A stretch of DNA of 64,000 nucleotides from Streptomyces sp. S.PNR 29 (GCF_030386795.1 NZ_JANUQM010000013.1:1-64000), one strand, 5' to 3'; positions 1 through 11,366 are shown, numbered from the stretch's first letter. The notes: generated by a model from the letters alone, not told the origin. Numbers and translations: made by a program.

Positions 1-396
1 GCCCCGCCCATGCCGCCCGCGCCGCCGCCCGGCAGCCGCCCCGGCGGCTACGGCTACCCGCAGCCCGCAGCCGGCCAGCGGCCCCCGGCCGCACCCCCGG
101 CCGCGACCGGCGGACGCACCCGCCACTGGATCGAGATCAACGGCACCCGCCATCAGATCTCCCGCCCGACGCTGGTGCTGGGCCGCAGCACCGAAGCCGA
201 CGTGCGGATCGACGACCCCGGCGTCTCCCGCCGGCACTGCGAGATCCGGACCGGAACGCCCTCGACGATCCAGGATCTCGGATCCACCAACGGCATCGTG
301 GTGGACGGGCAGCACACCACCCGCGCTACGCTCCGCGACGGCTCGCGGATCGTCGTGGGCAGCACCACCGTTATCTATAGGCAAGCCGAAGGGTGA
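1..396 (+). CDS. fhaA: FhaA-type FHA-domain protein, C-terminal part
   Basis: The frame is open from the left edge, so only the last 131 residues are present. A Pro/Gly-rich linker precedes a complete FHA domain with the usual LVLGRS, SRRHCEI and DLGSTNG blocks, which bind phosphothreonine. Gene order (FHA, FHA, PP2C, RodA, PBP, PknB) matches the conserved actinobacterial cluster whose first gene encodes FhaA, a kinase-regulated scaffold acting on peptidoglycan precursor export. The upstream DUF3662 domain expected of FhaA lies outside the window, so the name rests on context and the FHA domain. The gene ends 10 bases before fhaB and is probably cotranscribed with it. Confidence 0.85.
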   Translation, partial: APPMPPAPPPGSRPGGYGYPQPAAGQRPPAAPPAATGGRTRHWIEINGTRHQISRPTLVLGRSTEADVRIDDPGVSRRHCEIRTGTPSTIQDLGSTNGIVVDGQHTTRATLRDGSRIVVGSTTVIYRQAEG

Positions 397-406
397 TCCG
401 GGGGCA

Positions 407-916
407 ATGTCAGAACTGACCCTCACGGTCATGCGGCTGGGTTTCCTGGCCGTTCTGTGGCTGTTCGTGATCGTGGCCGTGCAGGTCATCCGCAGCGACC
501 TGTTCGGTACGCGAGTCACCCAGCGCGGGTCGCGCCGGGAGGCCGCCCGTCCGCAGCAGACCGCGCGCCAGGCGCCGCCGCAGCAGCGCCAGCAGTCCGG
601 CGGCGGCCGCCAGCGCCGCAACGCCCCCACCAAGCTGGTCGTGACCGAGGGCACGCTCACCGGCACCACCGTCGCGCTGCAGGGCCAGACCATCACCCTG
701 GGCCGTGCCCACGACTCGACGATCGTGCTGGACGACGACTACGCCTCCAGCCGCCATGCCCGGATCTACCCGGACCGCGACGGCCAGTGGATCGTCGAGG
801 ACCTGGGCTCCACCAACGGCACGTACCTGGACCGGAACCGGCTGACGACCCCCACACCGATCCCGCTGGGCGCGCCGATCCGCATCGGCAAGACCGTCAT
901 CGAGCTGCGGAAGTAG
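407..916 (+). CDS. fhaB: Membrane-anchored FHA-domain protein FhaB/FipA
   Basis: This 169-residue protein has one N-terminal membrane segment (about residues 7-28), a Gln/Arg-rich linker and a C-terminal FHA domain (about 75-165) with LGRAHDSTIVL, SSRHARI and DLGSTNGTYLD. FhaB (FipA in mycobacteria) is phosphorylated by PknA/PknB and helps recruit division and wall-synthesis proteins. The ATG at 407 follows a G-rich ribosome binding stretch and starts 10 bases after fhaA. Length and architecture are normal for the family. Confidence 0.9.
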   Translation: MSELTLTVMRLGFLAVLWLFVIVAVQVIRSDLFGTRVTQRGSRREAARPQQTARQAPPQQRQQSGGGRQRRNAPTKLVVTEGTLTGTTVALQGQTITLGRAHDSTIVLDDDYASSRHARIYPDRDGQWIVEDLGSTNGTYLDRNRLTTPTPIPLGAPIRIGKTVIELRK

Positions 917-1000
917 TACGACAATGAGCGAGCGGAGCGAGCACGCAGCGGCGGTCCGAACCCAGGGCCCCGGCGCGCTCCCGACCGGAGGGTGGGCACC

Positions 1001-2575
1001 GTGCGGATGTACCCGGAGCCGACGGGCGAGGTGCGCATGAGTCTGTCACTGCGCTTCGCCGCCGGATCGCACAAAGGCATGATCCGGGAAGGCAACGAGG
1101 ACTCCGGTTACGCCGGCCCACGCCTGCTCGCCATCGCCGACGGCATGGGCGGCCAGGCGGCCGGCGAAGTCGCCTCCTCCGAGGTGATCTCCACCATCGT
1201 CGCCCTCGACGACGACGTGCCCGGCTCCGACATCCTCACCTCCCTCGGCACGGCCGTACAGCGCGCCAACGACCAGCTGCGCCAGATGGTCGAGGACGAC
1301 CCCAGCCTGGAGGGCATGGGGACCACACTGACCGCGCTGCTGTGGACCGGCCAGCGACTCGGCCTGGTCCACGTCGGCGACTCCCGCGCCTACCTGCTGC
1401 GCGACGGCGTGCTGACGCAGATCACACAGGACCACACCTGGGTGCAGCGCCTGGTCGACGAGGGCCGCATCACCGAGGAGGAGGCGGGCACCCACCCGCA
1501 GCGCTCCCTGCTGATGCGCGCCCTCGGCAGCGGCGACCACGTCGAACCCGACCTGTCCATCCGCGAGGTCCGGGCCGGCGACCGCTACCTCATCTGCTCC
1601 GACGGACTGAGCGGCGTCGTCTCCCACCAGACGCTGGAGGACACCCTCGCCAGCTACCAGGGCCCCCAGGAGACCGTGCAGGAGCTGATCCAGCTCGCGC
1701 TGCGCGGCGGCGGCCCCGACAACATCACCGTCATCGTCGCCGACGTCCTCGACCTGGACACCGGCGACACCCTCGCCGGACAGCTGTCCGACACTCCGGT
1801 CGTGGTCGGCGCCGTCGCCGAGAACCAGCACCAGCTGCACGACAACGGCATCATGCAGACCCCGGCCGGCCGCGCCGCAGGCCTCGGCCGTCACGTGCCC
1901 GGACAGGGCGGCGGGGGAGGCGAGTTCGGCCCGCCCGGCAGCGGCGACACCACCGGCTACATCCCCGCGGCCGGCTTCGGCTACGACGACGACGACTTCG
2001 TCAAACCCCGCAGGAAGGGCAGGTGGCTGAAGAGATCCCTCTACAGCGCCCTCGCCCTCGCCGTCATCGGCGGCGGCCTGTACGGCGGCTGGCGCTGGAC
2101 ACAGACCCAGTACTACGTCGGCACCAACGACGAGCACGTCGCGCTGTACCGGGGCATCAGCCAGGACCTGGCCTGGGTGTCGCTGTCGAAGGTGGAGAAA
2201 GACCACCCCGAGATCGAACTCAAGTACCTGCCCCCGTACCAGCAGAAGCTGGTCGAGGCGACCATCGCCGAGGGCGACCTGAAGAACGCCCAGGCGAAAA
2301 TCGAAGAGCTGTCGGTGCAGGCCTCCGCGTGCAAGAAGGAGGCGCAGCGGCGCGCCGCAGAGAGCGAGAAGAACTCCGAGACGGGCCAGGGCGAGGCCGG
2401 AGGCACCACGGGAACCACCCGCACCTCCCTCACGTCCAAGGCCACGCCGTCGCCGAACCCCTCCGGTTCGACGCAGGCGACCCCGTCCCCGACCCCGACC
2501 GCACCCACTCCCAGCCCCGGCCCCAGCCTCTCGGAGGAGGAGCAGAAGGTCGTCTCGCTGTGCGGTAAGCAGTAG
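1001..2575 (+). CDS. pstP: PP2C-family Ser/Thr phosphatase PstP
   Basis: The product is the membrane-bound PP2C phosphatase that reverses PknA/PknB phosphorylation. The catalytic domain (about residues 8-245) shows GNEDSG, DGMGGQAAGE, GDSRAYLL, CSDGLSG and GGPDNITV, which supply the metal-binding aspartates. A Gly/Pro linker, one membrane segment (about 345-366), a charged helical ectodomain and a Pro/Thr/Ser tail follow. I chose GTG 1001 because GGAGGG at 987-992 is optimally spaced; GTG 992, ATG 1007 and ATG 1037 are in-frame alternatives. It sits between fhaB and rodA in the signalling operon. Confidence 0.93.
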   Translation: MRMYPEPTGEVRMSLSLRFAAGSHKGMIREGNEDSGYAGPRLLAIADGMGGQAAGEVASSEVISTIVALDDDVPGSDILTSLGTAVQRANDQLRQMVEDDPSLEGMGTTLTALLWTGQRLGLVHVGDSRAYLLRDGVLTQITQDHTWVQRLVDEGRITEEEAGTHPQRSLLMRALGSGDHVEPDLSIREVRAGDRYLICSDGLSGVVSHQTLEDTLASYQGPQETVQELIQLALRGGGPDNITVIVADVLDLDTGDTLAGQLSDTPVVVGAVAENQHQLHDNGIMQTPAGRAAGLGRHVPGQGGGGGEFGPPGSGDTTGYIPAAGFGYDDDDFVKPRRKGRWLKRSLYSALALAVIGGGLYGGWRWTQTQYYVGTNDEHVALYRGISQDLAWVSLSKVEKDHPEIELKYLPPYQQKLVEATIAEGDLKNAQAKIEELSVQASACKKEAQRRAAESEKNSETGQGEAGGTTGTTRTSLTSKATPSPNPSGSTQATPSPTPTAPTPSPGPSLSEEEQKVVSLCGKQ

Positions 2576-2602
2576 GCAAGCCGTGAGAGGCCCTGTCACA
2601 CG

Positions 2603-4039
2603 ATGAGCAGTACTACGAACTCGCCGACGCACCACACGTCCACCATCGGCGCGATCGGCGCGCCGAGCCGGCGCAACACCGAGCTCGCGCTGCTGGTGTT
2701 CGCCGTCGTCATCCCGGTCTTCGCCTACGCCAACGTGGGCCTGGCCATCAACGACGAGGTGCCCTCCGGCCTGCTGAGCTACGGCCTGGGCCTCGGCCTG
2801 CTGGCCGGCGTCGGCCATCTCGTCGTACGGAAGTTCGCCCCGTACGCGGACCCGCTGATGCTGCCGGTGGCCACCCTGCTCAACGGCCTGGGGCTGGTCG
2901 CCATCTGGCGACTGGACCAGTCCCCGCTGCTGCAGCAGATCGAACAAGCCGGCACGGCCGCACCCCGCCAGCTGCTGTACACGGCGATGGGCATCGCCCT
3001 GTTCATCGTCGTGCTGATCTTCCTCAAGGACCACCGCGTCCTGCAGCGCTACACCTACATCTCCATGGTCGGCGCGCTGTTCCTGCTGCTGCTGCCCCTC
3101 GTACCCGGCCTCGGCAAGAACATCTACGGCGCGAAGATCTGGATCTCGGTCGCCGGGTTCTCCATCCAGCCCGGTGAGTTCGCGAAGATCGTGCTCGCGA
3201 TCTTCTTCGCCGGCTACCTGATGGTGAAGCGCGACGCCCTGGCACTGGCCAGCCGCCGCTTCATGGGCCTGTACCTGCCGCGCGGCCGCGACCTCGGCCC
3301 GATCCTCGTCGTCTGGGCGATCTCCATCCTGATCCTCGTCTTCGAGACCGACCTCGGTACGTCGCTGCTGTTCTTCGGCATGTTCGTGATCATGCTGTAC
3401 GTCGCCACCGAACGGACCAGCTGGATCGTCTTCGGTCTGCTGATGTCCGCCGTCGGCGCCGTCGGCGTGGCCAGCTTCGAACCGCACATCCAGCAGCGCG
3501 TCGACGCCTGGCTCAACCCCATGCGCGAGTACACGCTCTCCCGCGCCGGCCAGGTCGGCCACTCCGAACAGGCCATGCAGGCACTGTGGGCCTTCGGCTC
3601 CGGCGGCACCCTCGGCACCGGATGGGGCCAGGGCCACTCCGACCTGATCCGCTTCGCCGCCAACTCCGACTTCATCCTCGCCACCTTCGGCGAGGAACTC
3701 GGCCTGGCCGGCATCATGGCGCTGCTGCTGCTGTACGCCCTGATCGTGGAACGCGGCGTACGCACCGCCCTCGCCGCCCGCGACCCGTTCGGCAAGCTGC
3801 TCGCCATCGGCCTGTCCGGCGCCTTCGCCCTCCAGGTCTTCGTCGTCGCCGGCGGCGTCATGGGCCTGATCCCGCTGACCGGTATGACGATGCCGTTCCT
3901 GGCCTACGGCGGTTCCTCGGTCATCGCCAACTGGGCCCTCATCGGCATCCTGCTGCGCATCAGCGACACCGCCCGCCGGCCGGCCCCCGCCCCCGCCGGC
4001 AACCCCGACGCCGAGATGACCCAGGTGGTCCGACCGTGA
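2603..4039 (+). CDS. rodA: FtsW/RodA/SpoVE-family peptidoglycan glycosyltransferase
   Basis: This 478-residue polytopic protein belongs to the SEDS family, which polymerises lipid II with a partner class B PBP. Ten or so hydrophobic segments are evident, and the C-terminal signature PFLAYGGSSVIANW (about residues 430-443) is typical. The stop codon overlaps the pbpA start by four bases (GTGA), so the SEDS-PBP pair is translationally coupled, as expected for a functional complex. FtsW and RodA cannot be separated by motif alone. Pairing with pbpA away from the dcw cluster favours the RodA name. Confidence 0.9.
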   Translation: MSSTTNSPTHHTSTIGAIGAPSRRNTELALLVFAVVIPVFAYANVGLAINDEVPSGLLSYGLGLGLLAGVGHLVVRKFAPYADPLMLPVATLLNGLGLVAIWRLDQSPLLQQIEQAGTAAPRQLLYTAMGIALFIVVLIFLKDHRVLQRYTYISMVGALFLLLLPLVPGLGKNIYGAKIWISVAGFSIQPGEFAKIVLAIFFAGYLMVKRDALALASRRFMGLYLPRGRDLGPILVVWAISILILVFETDLGTSLLFFGMFVIMLYVATERTSWIVFGLLMSAVGAVGVASFEPHIQQRVDAWLNPMREYTLSRAGQVGHSEQAMQALWAFGSGGTLGTGWGQGHSDLIRFAANSDFILATFGEELGLAGIMALLLLYALIVERGVRTALAARDPFGKLLAIGLSGAFALQVFVVAGGVMGLIPLTGMTMPFLAYGGSSVIANWALIGILLRISDTARRPAPAPAGNPDAEMTQVVRP

Positions 4040-5505
4040 ACAAACCCCTGCGCCGGATCGCGATCTTCTGCGGCCTCCTCGTCCTCACCCTGCTCATCCG
4101 CGACAACTGGCTCCAGTACGTCAAGGCCGACAGCCTGAAGACGGACGACAACAACCGCCGCGTCGCCATCGAGCGGTACGCCACCCCGCGCGGCGACATC
4201 ATCGTCGACGGCAGCGCCATCACCGGCCACACCACGACCTCCGGCGACTTCAAGTACAAGCGCACCTACAAGAACGGCGCCATGTGGGCGCCCGTCACCG
4301 GCTTCGTCTCGCAGGCCTACGGTGCGAACCAGCTGGAGTCCATCGAGGACGGCATCCTCACCGGCAACGACGACCGGCTCTTCTTCCGCAACACGCTCGA
4401 CATGATCACGGGCCAGAAGAAGGAGGGCGGCAACGTCGTCACCACCCTCAACGCCGACGCGCAGAAGGCCGCGTACGACGGCCTGAAGGCGCGCGGCAAG
4501 GGTGCCGTGGTCGCCCTGGAGCCGTCCACCGGCAAGATCCTGGCGCTGGCCTCCTACCCGTCGTACGACCCCTCGACGATCGCGGGCGGCAGCGACTCGG
4601 ACGCGAAGGCCTGGAAGAACCTGCAGAAGAAGAACAACCCCAACGACCCGATGCTGAACCGGGCGCTGCGCGAGGTGTACCCGCCCGGCTCCACCTTCAA
4701 GGTGGTCACGGCGGCCGCCGCCCTGGAGAACGGCCTGTACAAGTCCGCGGACACCAAGACCAACTCGCCGCTGCCGTGGATCATGCCGGGCACCACCACC
4801 CCGCTGAAGAACGAGGGCAACATCCCCTGCAAGAACGCCACCCTGCGGGAGGCACTGCGGGTGTCCTGCAACTCCGTCTTCGGCAAGATCGGCGCCGACC
4901 TCGGCAACGACGAGATGCTGGCCGAAGCCAAGAAGTTCGGCTTCACCGAGGAACAGTTCACCCCGGTCCGCTCCAGCGCCTCGGTCTTCTCCGACGACAT
5001 GAACGCCTCGCAGACCGCGCTGTCGTCCATCGGCCAGTACAACACCGCCGCCACCCCGCTGCAGATGGCCATGGTCGCCTCGGCCGTCGCCAACGACGGC
5101 AAGCTGATGAAGCCGTACATGGTCGACGAACTGCAGGCCCCGAACCTCGACCCCATCGAGAAGACCGACCCGCAGGAACTGAGCCGGCCGCTGTCCTCGG
5201 AGAACGCCCAGATCCTGCAGTCGATGATGGAGACGGTCGTCAAGGAGGGCACGGGCACGAACGCACAGATCCCCGGCGTCACCGTGGGCGGCAAGACCGG
5301 TACCGCCCAGCACGGCGAGAACAACAGCAAGAACCCGTACGCGTGGTTCATCTCATACGCCAAGCTCAGCGACGGCAGCTCGCCCGTCGCCGTGGCCGTG
5401 GTCGTCGAGGACGAGAACGCCGTCCGTGACGACATCTCGGGCGGCGGCCTCGCGGCCCCCATCGCGAAGAAAGTGATGGAGGCAGTCATCAACAGCAAGA
5501 AGTGA
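4036..5505 (+). CDS. pbpA: Class B penicillin-binding protein PbpA
   Basis: This 489-residue transpeptidase has an N-terminal signal anchor (about residues 7-24), a dimerisation region, and a C-terminal penicillin-binding domain with SxxK (STFK in PPGSTFKVV), SxN (SCN) and KTG (GGKTGTAQ). It crosslinks glycan strands made by the adjacent RodA-type polymerase. The start is GTG 4036, which overlaps the rodA stop; the open frame continues upstream to 3586 but that part lies inside rodA in another frame. pknB follows after a 187-base gap. Confidence 0.95.
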   Translation: MNKPLRRIAIFCGLLVLTLLIRDNWLQYVKADSLKTDDNNRRVAIERYATPRGDIIVDGSAITGHTTTSGDFKYKRTYKNGAMWAPVTGFVSQAYGANQLESIEDGILTGNDDRLFFRNTLDMITGQKKEGGNVVTTLNADAQKAAYDGLKARGKGAVVALEPSTGKILALASYPSYDPSTIAGGSDSDAKAWKNLQKKNNPNDPMLNRALREVYPPGSTFKVVTAAAALENGLYKSADTKTNSPLPWIMPGTTTPLKNEGNIPCKNATLREALRVSCNSVFGKIGADLGNDEMLAEAKKFGFTEEQFTPVRSSASVFSDDMNASQTALSSIGQYNTAATPLQMAMVASAVANDGKLMKPYMVDELQAPNLDPIEKTDPQELSRPLSSENAQILQSMMETVVKEGTGTNAQIPGVTVGGKTGTAQHGENNSKNPYAWFISYAKLSDGSSPVAVAVVVEDENAVRDDISGGGLAAPIAKKVMEAVINSKK

Positions 5506-5692
5506 CAACAGCGAGAAGTGACACCGCTCACGTCTGCTTCACATCGATGCACGTTGCGATACCGGTCCTGTATCAGGTGACGGGCTTCGCCAGGTCACAC
5601 AAAACGAGCCGGGTACGGTAGGCCCGGACGGCAGCCTCCGACCGTACAAGTGTGTGCCGGTCGGGACAGACGGAGAGGGCTGGTAGGTAGCT

Positions 5693-7690
<1,998 letters not shown>

Positions 7691-7718
7691 CGGGTCCTGC
7701 TGTCGGACGCCGACCCAC

Positions 7719-7756
7719 AAGGGGCGTTTCCCGGGACAACCCGGGAAACGCCCCTT
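7719..7756 (+). terminator. Strong hairpin after pknB
   Basis: A perfect 17-bp stem (7719-7735 with 7740-7756) closes a 4-base ACAA loop and ends in TT. It lies 29 bases after the pknB stop and should end the fha-pst-rod-pbp-pkn operon. Confidence 0.88.
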
Positions 7757-7893
7757 TGCGATCCGGCACATCCTCCGACTCACGTACGAAGGTCGACCGC
7801 ACCCTCGGATCCCCCAGCTCGTTGTGCGGGTGGGGTGGGGTGTCGGAGCTCTGCCCCGGCCAGACGGCCACACCGTGAACGGAGGGGCAGAAC

Positions 7894-8859
7894 ATGATCA
7901 ACGAATCGGCGCTGCTGGAGTCGAAGAGCCTGCGCAACAGCGTCCTGGACCGCACGGACGTGCTCGACAGGGTCAAAGTTCTGTCGCTGCTGCCGGACGG
8001 GATGCATGTGACGACGGCGATGGTGGCCTCCTATTTTCAGGTGGGCATCAAGGCCATCCGCTCCCTCGTACTCGACCACCGTACGGAGCTGGAGGCCAAC
8101 GGCTACCGCGTCATGACAGGTACAGAACTGAGCTCCTTCAAGGAGCTCAGTGGGATCCAGTCGCGCACACGGTCCCTTGCGCTCTTCTCCCGCCGCGCCG
8201 TCCTCAACATCGCCATGCTCCTCCGGGACAGCGAAGTCGCACGTCAGGTGCGTGTCTACCTCCTGGACATGGAGTACGCGGCCCGTGCACAGCCTGTGGA
8301 AAACCCAGCCCCAACTGATCTCGTCTCGCTCGACGACCGCATCGACCAGCGCATCACCCACATCCTCGGCAAGACGGTCGTGCCGATGTTCAACACCCTG
8401 ATCGCCACCGCCGGGGAACACCGCCGCGAGCTCATCGAACTCCGCCAGGAGATCGAGACCGTCGAGCGCAAGCTGTGCTGGCACCACCGTCGGATCAGCA
8501 CCCTGGAAGGAGACGCTCCGACCGACCAGGTCAGGGCGTCCATCGCGGCCATGACCTGGCAGGCGTTCGAACGTCACGTCGCCGAGCTACTGCGCCGGGA
8601 CGGATGTACGAACGTCGTCGTGCGACAGGCCCACAGCGACCGGGGCATCGACATCACCGGGCGCACGGCCGACGGGCGCAGCGTGGCGGTCCAGTGCAAG
8701 AACCGAGCGGGTCGCCGGACCGTCCCCAGTGCCGACATGCAGAAATTCGCGGGCGCCGCCCGAGCCGTCGGCCCCGTCGACATCGCACTGTTCGTCGCCA
8801 CCTGCAACTTCAGCAGCGCCGGAGTTCCGCTCAAGGCGCTGCGACAGACGTCACCGTAG
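7894..8859 (+). CDS. Antirepressor-like N-terminus fused to Mrr-type nuclease domain
   Basis: This 321-residue protein has two parts. Residues about 10-130 resemble phage ORF6N/Rha-type antirepressor or DNA-binding domains (VTTAMVASYFQVG, FSRRAVLNIAMLLRDSEVA). A short coiled coil at about 165-190 leads to residues about 215-321, which match the Mrr/PD-(D/E)xK restriction fold: MTWQAFERHVAELLRRDGC, GIDITG with the catalytic Asp, and VAVQCKNR with the QxK motif. The last strand and helix of an Mrr domain appear to be missing, so the C-terminus may be shortened. It has a clear GGAGGGG ribosome site before ATG 7894, and its stop overlaps the convergent sortase gene by 9 bases. It may be a modified-DNA restriction or defence protein; function is inferred. 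Confidence 0.75.
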   Translation: MINESALLESKSLRNSVLDRTDVLDRVKVLSLLPDGMHVTTAMVASYFQVGIKAIRSLVLDHRTELEANGYRVMTGTELSSFKELSGIQSRTRSLALFSRRAVLNIAMLLRDSEVARQVRVYLLDMEYAARAQPVENPAPTDLVSLDDRIDQRITHILGKTVVPMFNTLIATAGEHRRELIELRQEIETVERKLCWHHRRISTLEGDAPTDQVRASIAAMTWQAFERHVAELLRRDGCTNVVVRQAHSDRGIDITGRTADGRSVAVQCKNRAGRRTVPSADMQKFAGAARAVGPVDIALFVATCNFSSAGVPLKALRQTSP

Positions 8860-9609
8860 TTCCGCCGGCGGCGTCCGCTCGCTGTCCACCTTCACCACCC
8901 GCTCCAGCTCGCCCCACACGACGTACCGGTACCGGCTCGTGTAGACAGGAGTGCAGGTCGTCAGGGTGATGTACTTGCCGGCCTTCTTCTTCCCGGATTC
9001 CTTCGGGATCGCCGACAGCACCTTCACGTTGAACTTCGAGGTCTCGGGAAGGACCGCGTACACCTTGTAGACGTACCACTTGTCCTTCGTCTCGAAGACG
9101 ATCGGCTCACCCTTCTCGATCTTGTCGATGTTGTGGAACTTGGCGCCGTGCCCGTCCCGGTGGGCGGCCAGTGAGAAGTTGCCGTTCTTGCCGGACATCG
9201 GCAGCGTCGCCTTGACCGGATCGGTGTAGTAGCCGGCCACGCCGTCGTTGAGGATCTTCGTTGACGTGCCCTTCTCCACCAGTATCTCGTCCTTGCTCAT
9301 CGCGGGGACGTGCAGGAAGCCGATGCCGTTCTTGGTGTCCAGCGCACCGGGCCCCGTCGACTCGTGGGACCAGCTGTCACGGACCTTGTCACCCTGCTTG
9401 TCCGCCGCGCGGTCCGCGACCACGTTCGTCCACCACAGGGAGTAGACGACGAACAGGCCGAGGACCAGGCCCCCGGTGATGAGGAGTTCACCGAAGACAC
9501 TGACGGCCATGGCGATCCGGCCGGGACGGCGGCGTGCCCGCGGCGGGGACTCGGGCGCGTCCGTGTGCTCTTCGTAATCGGTGTCGTCGGTGGTCGCTGC
9601 CACGTTCAT
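8851..9609 (-). CDS. Class E sortase (first of three)
   Basis: This 252-residue sortase has a membrane anchor (about residues 30-55) and a C-terminal class E catalytic domain. The catalytic Cys is in YITLTTCTP (about residue 219), the Arg in SRYRYVVWG, and the His in SLAAHRDGHG. In the other two sortases here the His block reads AGHR; this one reads AAHR. Class E sortases anchor LAxTG proteins such as long chaplins to the Streptomyces wall. ATG 9609 lies 6 bases after the stop of the next sortase, so the two are cotranscribed. The 3' end overlaps the convergent Mrr-like gene by 9 bases. Confidence 0.92.
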   Translation of the reverse strand: MNVAATTDDTDYEEHTDAPESPPRARRRPGRIAMAVSVFGELLITGGLVLGLFVVYSLWWTNVVADRAADKQGDKVRDSWSHESTGPGALDTKNGIGFLHVPAMSKDEILVEKGTSTKILNDGVAGYYTDPVKATLPMSGKNGNFSLAAHRDGHGAKFHNIDKIEKGEPIVFETKDKWYVYKVYAVLPETSKFNVKVLSAIPKESGKKKAGKYITLTTCTPVYTSRYRYVVWGELERVVKVDSERTPPAELR

Positions 9610-9615
9610 CTGCCC

Positions 9616-10731
9616 TTAACTGACGAGCGCATCCGGCTTGCCCTTGCTGCGCGGCCGTTCCTCGACCATCTTGCCCCAGACGATCAACCGGTACTTACTG
9701 GTGAACTCCGGCGTGCACGTCGTGAGGGTGATGTAGCGGCCGGGCTTCGTGAATCCGGACCCCGGCGGGACGGGGTTCAGCACGCTCGTGTTGTCCGGCG
9801 GTGTCACCGGCAGCATCGAGGCCATCTTGTAGACGAAGTACTTGTTCTGCGTCTCGACGACGATGGCATCGCCCGGCTTCAGCCGATTGATGTACCGGAA
9901 CGGTTCACCGTGCGTGTTGCGGTGCCCCGCCAGCCCGAAGTTGCCGGTCTTCGCATCCGGCATCGCCGTCTTCAGCCGACCCTCGCCGTAATGCCCGACC
10001 ATGCCGCGGTCCAGCACACCCTTGTTGCTGACGCCCTCGGCGATCGGCACCACCACATCCAGCTTCGGGATGTGCAGGATGGCAAAACCCTGCCCCGGCT
10101 CGAACACACCCGGGGCGCGCTTGCCGCTCGCCCAGTCGTCCTGCAGGCTGCTGGTCTCCCTGTCGGCCTGCGCGTGCGCCCGGACGTTCGTCCACCACAA
10201 CTGGTACGAGACGAACAGCAGCATCAGCACGCCGGTCGTGATGAACACCTCGCCGATCACCCGGCTCGCGACGACGCCCGCACTCGGCTTGCGCGCCCGG
10301 GCCTGCCGCCGCGCCTCCACACGGGACAACGGCGCCCGGGGCTCCTGCGCGGGCGTCGGCTCCGGACGGGAGGTGCCGCCATGACGCCCGTGACGCCGCT
10401 TGGCGGCCTTTCTGCGGGCCGCGCGGCCGCCCGCCGCGGCCGATGCCGTGGATGCGGCGGAGGAAGCGCCAGACGGCGTCACAGACCCGTCGTCGCCCGT
10501 CCCCGCCGGCGGGTCGGGGATCCGCAGCGCCACCGTCTCCTCGTCGACGGGCGGCACATACGGCTCGTAGCCCTCGGCAGCGGCCTCCTGCCCGTACCAC
10601 TCCCCGAGCGCCCCGGACCCCTCGTACGGCTGCTGCGCGGCGAAGGGCTCCCCCGTGACGTCCGAGAAGGACTCCCCGTACACCTCTCCGTAGGCGGCGC
10701 CGGACTCGCGCTCGGGGCGCAGCGCGGTCAC
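9616..10731 (-). CDS. Class E sortase (second of three), long cytoplasmic N-terminus
   Basis: This 371-residue sortase has about 170 acidic and then Arg-rich cytoplasmic residues, a membrane helix (about 180-200), and a class E domain with AGHRNTHG, YITLTTCTPE (Cys about 339) and KYRLIVWG. The GTG at 10731 overlaps the pabA stop by four bases (GTGA), implying translational coupling; the longer frame to 10797 would intrude into pabA. In S. coelicolor paired class E sortases at this locus attach chaplins and support aerial growth, so a similar role is inferred. Confidence 0.92.
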   Translation of the reverse strand: MTALRPERESGAAYGEVYGESFSDVTGEPFAAQQPYEGSGALGEWYGQEAAAEGYEPYVPPVDEETVALRIPDPPAGTGDDGSVTPSGASSAASTASAAAGGRAARRKAAKRRHGRHGGTSRPEPTPAQEPRAPLSRVEARRQARARKPSAGVVASRVIGEVFITTGVLMLLFVSYQLWWTNVRAHAQADRETSSLQDDWASGKRAPGVFEPGQGFAILHIPKLDVVVPIAEGVSNKGVLDRGMVGHYGEGRLKTAMPDAKTGNFGLAGHRNTHGEPFRYINRLKPGDAIVVETQNKYFVYKMASMLPVTPPDNTSVLNPVPPGSGFTKPGRYITLTTCTPEFTSKYRLIVWGKMVEERPRSKGKPDALVS

Positions 10732-11366
10732 GCCGTGGCCCTGCCCACCACCGGGGCCAGCCCCGCCGACCTCGCCACCGCCCCCTGGTCGCCGCACTCC
10801 ACCAGCCAGTTGGCCAGCATCCGGTGCCCGTGCTCGGTCAGCACCGACTCCGGGTGGAACTGCACGCCCTCCACGGGGAGTTCACGGTGACGCAGGCCCA
10901 TGATGATGCCGTCGTGCGTCCGGGCCGTGACCTCCAGATCGGACGGCACGGTGCCCGGCTCGGCGGCCAGCGAGTGATAGCGCGTCGCCGTGAACGGCGA
11001 GGGCAGCCCGGCGAAAACGCCCCTGCCCTCGTGCTCGACCAGCGAGGTCTTGCCATGCAGCAGCTCCGGCGCACGGTCCACCACACCGCCGTACGCCACC
11101 TGCATCGACTGCATCCCGAGGCACACACCGAAGACGGGCACCCCGGTCGAGGCACAGTGCCGCACCATGTCGACGCAGACACCCGCCTCCTCCGGCGTAC
11201 CGGGGCCCGGCGACAGCAGCACACCGTCGAAACCGTCCTGGGCGTGCCCCGTCGACACCTCGTCGTTGCGCAGCACCTCGCACTCGGCGCCCAGCTGATA
11301 CAGGTACTGCACCAGGTTGAAGACGAAGCTGTCGTAGTTGTCGACGACGAGAATCCGCGCACTCAC
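10728..11366 (-). CDS. pabA: Aminodeoxychorismate/anthranilate synthase glutamine amidotransferase subunit
   Basis: This 212-residue class I glutamine amidotransferase has the catalytic triad in FGVCLG (Cys 82) and QFHPES (His 171, Glu 173), plus the oxyanion motif SPGPGTP. It would supply ammonia to PabB or TrpE for p-aminobenzoate or anthranilate synthesis; no synthase component I gene is nearby. The start is GTG 11366, which overlaps the stop of the small membrane gene (GTGA), and the 3' end overlaps the second sortase. It is thus embedded in a coupled sortase operon, an odd setting for a folate gene. Confidence 0.9.
   Translation of the reverse strand: MSARILVVDNYDSFVFNLVQYLYQLGAECEVLRNDEVSTGHAQDGFDGVLLSPGPGTPEEAGVCVDMVRHCASTGVPVFGVCLGMQSMQVAYGGVVDRAPELLHGKTSLVEHEGRGVFAGLPSPFTATRYHSLAAEPGTVPSDLEVTARTHDGIIMGLRHRELPVEGVQFHPESVLTEHGHRMLANWLVECGDQGAVARSAGLAPVVGRATA

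Noticed and set aside
1046..3637. 863-residue minus-strand frame across pstP and rodA
   Set aside because: It spans two clear genes on the other strand and is His/Asp/Gly-rich nonsense typical of shadows.
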